Positions 10,379 through 12,469 of a stretch of 12,469 bases of DNA are shown here, in pieces. Position numbers and translations under genes: made by a program. The notes below the pieces were generated by a model. That model was not told where the DNA came from, did no database searches, and saw only the letters and a list, made by a program, of their open reading frames with translations. The DNA is from Mariprofundus sp. (GTDB taxonomy: Bacteria; Pseudomonadota; Zetaproteobacteria; Mariprofundales; Mariprofundaceae): contig JAUZQI010000176.1 in NCBI GenBank assembly GCA_030951095.1, positions 1 through 12,469 on the forward strand, given 5' to 3'. How positions within the stretch are numbered: position 1 is the first letter of the stretch; the number at the start of each line of letters is the position of its first letter.

Positions 10379-10401
10379 GAAAGGGCGCAATGCGCCCTTT
10401 C
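10379..10401 (+). terminator. Probable terminator after the cytochrome c gene
   Basis: A perfect 10-bp stem, GAAAGGGCGC (10379-10388) with GCGCCCTTTC (10392-10401), has a 3-nt AAT loop and begins 28 nt after the cytochrome stop. The T run is only three bases and is followed by C, so termination may be incomplete. The symmetric AAA/TTT flanks would let it work in either direction, although no gene on the other strand needs it. Confidence 0.65.
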
Positions 10402-10520
10402 TGCTGGATCGGCGCGGCTAAAGCTCACCTCCGAATCATGCTGAAGAGCCACTCCACCTTTTGCTTATTTGGGTTGCGCACAAACGGACAGCGCGTAGCT
10501 TGCCGACCCCTTTAAATCAC

Positions 10521-10530
10521 ACTCCGGAGT
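10521..10530 (+). promoter_or_regulatory. Palindromic ribosome binding site of purH
   Basis: The purH Shine-Dalgarno GGAG (10526-10529) lies 8 nt before the ATG, inside the perfect 10-nt palindrome ACTCCGGAGT. The leader has further complements to it: CTCCG at 10429-10433 and ACTCC at 10451-10455, so the site could be masked in a folded leader. The ribosome-binding role is well supported; masking is speculative. No known purine riboswitch consensus and no convincing promoter are seen between 10402 and 10520. Confidence 0.5.
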
Positions 10531-10537
10531 ATCTCTT

Positions 10538-12094
10538 ATGGCTTCTATTCAACAGGCATTGATCAGCGTTTCAGATAAAACAGGCGTGGCTGATTTTGCC
10601 AAAGCATTGGCAGAGCGTGGTGTCAGCATTCTATCCACCGGTGGCACGGCGAAGTTGCTGCGCGAACAAGGCATTGCCTGCCGTGATGTTTCCGATTACA
10701 CCGGTTTCCCTGAAATGATGGACGGTCGCGTTAAAACCCTGAATCCGAAAGTGCATGGCGGTATTCTGGCGCGGCGCGACAACGAAGGTGATCTGGCTTC
10801 GATGGCTGAGCACGATATCGAGCGCATCGATCTGGTTTGCGTGAATCTCTATCCGTTCCGCGAAGCTGTCGGCAAAGACGGGTGTACGATTGAAGATGCG
10901 ATTGAAAATATCGATATCGGCGGCCCCTGCATGGTGCGGGCATCTGCCAAGAATCATCGTTTTGACACCATTGTCGTTGATCAGGCTGACTACGATATGG
11001 TACTTGAAGCCATGGGCGATAACACTTTGGATGAAAGCAGGCGTCGTGCGTTGGCCGTGAAAGCCTTTGCCCATACCGCCGCTTATGATGGCGCGATTGC
11101 CAATCATTTCTCCGCCCTGAATGAAGACGGCTCAAAGCGTGATTTCCCGGATATTTTTACCCGCCAGTTCATCAAGACTGCCGATAAACTGCGTTATGGT
11201 GAAAACCCGCATCAGGCCGGCGCATTTTATGCCGATCCGGAAGATGAAGGTCTGTCGCTGGCCGATTGCCCGGTGCTGCAAGGCAAGGCGATTTCCTATA
11301 ATAATATCGGCGATTCCGATGCGGCCTTCGCATTGGTGCGCGATCTGGGCGATGAAGCCGTGGTGATTGTGAAACACGCCAATCCCTGTGGCGTAGCCAT
11401 GGGAGGTGGCACGCAGGCCGAGATTTACGAGCGCGCCCGTGCTGCCGATTCAGTATCGGCCTTTGGCGGTATTGCAGCATTTAATCGGGAACTGACCGAG
11501 GCAACCGCCAAGCTGATTGCTGAAACATTCATGGAAGTGGTGATTGCGCCCGGGTTCTCCGATGGCGCGCGCGCGGTATTGAAAGAACGCAAAAATCTGC
11601 GCCTGATGCTGGCTCCATCCGCTGCCCCTGTGACTGGCGGCCTCGAATTCAAACGCGTCAATGGTGGTCTGCTGGTTCAACAGCGGGATGCCCATATTTT
11701 GGATCGCGATGCCTGCAAGGTGAGTACAAGGCGTGCCCCGACCAAGCAGGAATGGACGGACATGCTATTTGCATGGTCGATTGCCAAGCATGTGAAATCC
11801 AACGCGATTGTTTTCGCCAAGGATGGCACGACGCTGGGCATCGGTGCTGGCCAGATGAACAGGGTAAATTCGACTCGCATTGCCGCCCATCACGGCGGCG
11901 AAGCCATCAAGGGTTCGGCAGTGGCATCCGATGCATTTTTCCCCTTCCGTGACGGCATTGATGCACTGGCTGAGGCAGGCGCAACAGCTGTGATTCAGCC
12001 GGGCGGTTCGATTCGCGATGAAGAGGTGATTGCCGCCGCCAATGAGCAGAATATCGCCATGGTATTTACCGGCATCCGCCATTTCCGCCACTAA
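10538..12094 (+). CDS. purH: Bifunctional AICAR formyltransferase / IMP cyclohydrolase
   Basis: PurH catalyses the last two steps of de novo purine synthesis in the cytoplasm: formyl transfer from 10-formyl-THF to AICAR, then ring closure of FAICAR to IMP. The 518 residues are close to E. coli (529). The N-terminal MGS-like cyclohydrolase domain (about 1-195) shows SVSDKTG (10-16), STGGTAKLL (33-41), [14 protein letters not shown] (62-75) with K66, which aligns with a catalytic lysine in the human enzyme, and IENIDIGGP (122-130). The C-terminal transformylase domain shows [10 protein letters not shown] (217-226), the active-site K279-H280 in [32 protein letters not shown], and the closing [10 protein letters not shown]. 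Both activities should be intact. It follows the cytochrome by 186 nt with a terminator between, so it probably has its own promoter, which I could not identify. The base composition seems somewhat more GC-rich than rpoBC by eye. Confidence 0.99.
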   Translation: MASIQQALISVSDKTGVADFAKALAERGVSILSTGGTAKLLREQGIACRDVSDYTGFPEMMDGRVKTLNPKVHGGILARRDNEGDLASMAEHDIERIDLVCVNLYPFREAVGKDGCTIEDAIENIDIGGPCMVRASAKNHRFDTIVVDQADYDMVLEAMGDNTLDESRRRALAVKAFAHTAAYDGAIANHFSALNEDGSKRDFPDIFTRQFIKTADKLRYGENPHQAGAFYADPEDEGLSLADCPVLQGKAISYNNIGDSDAAFALVRDLGDEAVVIVKHANPCGVAMGGGTQAEIYERARAADSVSAFGGIAAFNRELTEATAKLIAETFMEVVIAPGFSDGARAVLKERKNLRLMLAPSAAPVTGGLEFKRVNGGLLVQQRDAHILDRDACKVSTRRAPTKQEWTDMLFAWSIAKHVKSNAIVFAKDGTTLGIGAGQMNRVNSTRIAAHHGGEAIKGSAVASDAFFPFRDGIDALAEAGATAVIQPGGSIRDEEVIAAANEQNIAMVFTGIRHFRH

Positions 12095-12097
12095 GCT

Positions 12098-12138
12098 AAA
12101 AACCGGGCGCAGATCATCTGGATATAAAACCGGGAGCA
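12098..12138 (+). repeat. Short imperfect direct repeat after purH
   Basis: AAAACCGGGCGCA (12098-12110) recurs as AAAACCGGGAGCA (12126-12138), 12 of 13 bases the same, with a 28-nt period; ACCGGG appears again at 12179-12184. The second copy can pair CCGGG (12130-12134) with CCCGG (12151-12155) across a 16-nt loop, but no T run follows, so it is not a convincing terminator. It may be chance. Confidence 0.35.
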
Positions 12139-12185
12139 AACCCCGCAAAGCCCGGAGGGAAGATTCGACCGGCTGCATACCGGGT

Positions 12186-12469
12186 ATGAATTCATTCTAT
12201 GCATGGGATGGTGATACGCTGGTGGTCAATATTCTCGGCCACCCTTCGGCAAAACGCGATGTAATTGGCAAAGCGCGTGGTAATCAACTGAATATCAGCG
12301 TTATAGCGACCCCGCGTGCCGGCAATGCCACCGATTATATGGTGTTGTTTCTGGCCAAAGAATTTGGCGTGAAACCGAGCAATATCGAAGTTGTATTCGG
12401 GCGCAAAAACATCAACAAACAATTGCGCATCAAATCGCCGCAATGCCTGCCCTCTGTGATTGCGCGGCA
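12186..12469 (+). CDS. DUF167 (YggU-family) protein, 3' end cut by window end
   Basis: An open frame runs from ATG 12186 through the window end, giving 94 complete codons and no stop. The start MNSFYAWDGDTLVVNILG and the later ATPRAGNATDYMVLFLAKEF, then GVKPSNIEVVFGR and QLRIKSP, follow the DUF167/YggU pattern: a beta strand, a 'P..G.A' turn, a helix ending 'FLAK..GV..S.IE...G', then a basic strand and a proline. The family is small (about 95-105 residues), widespread and of unknown biochemical role, so only a few residues can be missing. No Shine-Dalgarno lies next to this ATG; the nearest good one, GGAGGGA at 12154-12160, is 25 nt away, and no in-frame ATG, GTG or TTG lies between. The start is therefore uncertain. 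It is 91 nt after purH without a clear terminator, so it could be cotranscribed with purH. Confidence 0.78.
   Translation, partial: MNSFYAWDGDTLVVNILGHPSAKRDVIGKARGNQLNISVIATPRAGNATDYMVLFLAKEFGVKPSNIEVVFGRKNINKQLRIKSPQCLPSVIAR

Noticed and set aside
9752..10390. 212-codon reverse-strand frame opposite the cytochrome gene
   Set aside because: Shadow of the Ala/Lys/Gln-rich linker coding on the + strand. The peptide is Cys/His/Phe-rich without domain signature, and several overlapping reverse frames exist at the same place.
10474..10501. TTGCGC-16-TAGCTT as a purH promoter, and GCGCACAAACGG as a PurR-like operator
   Set aside because: Only 3 of 6 bases match in each promoter hexamer, and the operator resemblance to the PurR palindrome is partial and not symmetrical.
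12130..12155. CCGGG/CCCGG hairpin as the purH terminator
   Set aside because: Only five pairs with a 16-nt loop, and no T run after it.
1..12469. A hidden novel or mobile system in the window
   Set aside because: Real genes cover nearly all of the sequence, the longest non-coding stretch is under 190 nt, and I see no inverted-repeat ends, integrase or transposase motifs, repeat arrays or reverse-strand genes.

Overview
The window is a stretch of core bacterial chromosome. It holds the distal part of the ribosomal-protein/RNA-polymerase operon (rplJ partial, rplL, rpoB, rpoC), a lipoprotein-anchored monoheme cytochrome c, purH, and the start of a DUF167/YggU-family gene cut by the window end. 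All seven genes lie on the + strand. I see no mobile element, CRISPR array, tRNA, rRNA, phage gene or other accessory system, and no frameshift or broken gene.

The organism is a Gram-negative bacterium, most likely a pseudomonadote. RpoB and RpoC align closely with the E. coli subunits: motif offsets are constant at +5 residues through the front of RpoB, the catalytic aspartates of RpoC fall at exactly 460/462/464, and both carry the lineage-specific insertion regions seen in Proteobacteria. A lipobox protein with a class I cytochrome c domain also fits. The gene order after rpoC (cytochrome c, then purH, instead of rpsL-rpsG-fusA-tuf) is not that of the common Gamma- or Betaproteobacteria. 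A less-studied class such as an iron-oxidising zetaproteobacterium is possible, but this is a guess that the sequence alone does not settle.

Layout: 1-920 encodes the ribosomal stalk proteins L10 and L7/L12. At 921-1049 an intergenic region carries a GC-rich hairpin with a short T run, the expected place for the partial terminator that lowers rpoBC transcription relative to the ribosomal genes. 1050-9350 encodes the beta and beta' subunits, 3 nt apart, closed by a strong rho-independent terminator at 9372-9396. 9536-10351 is the cytochrome c lipoprotein, probably its own transcription unit, followed by a perfect hairpin at 10379-10401. 10538-12094 is purH, which catalyses the last two steps of IMP synthesis. 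From 12186 to the window end is the DUF167 gene.

Functionally the first four genes make translation and transcription machinery in one operon. The cytochrome belongs to periplasmic electron transfer and purH to purine synthesis; neither has an obvious link to the operon beyond adjacency. The least ordinary item is the cytochrome: a lipid-anchored, Ala/Val/Lys-rich tether of about 145 residues and two extra cysteines flanking the predicted Met heme ligand.
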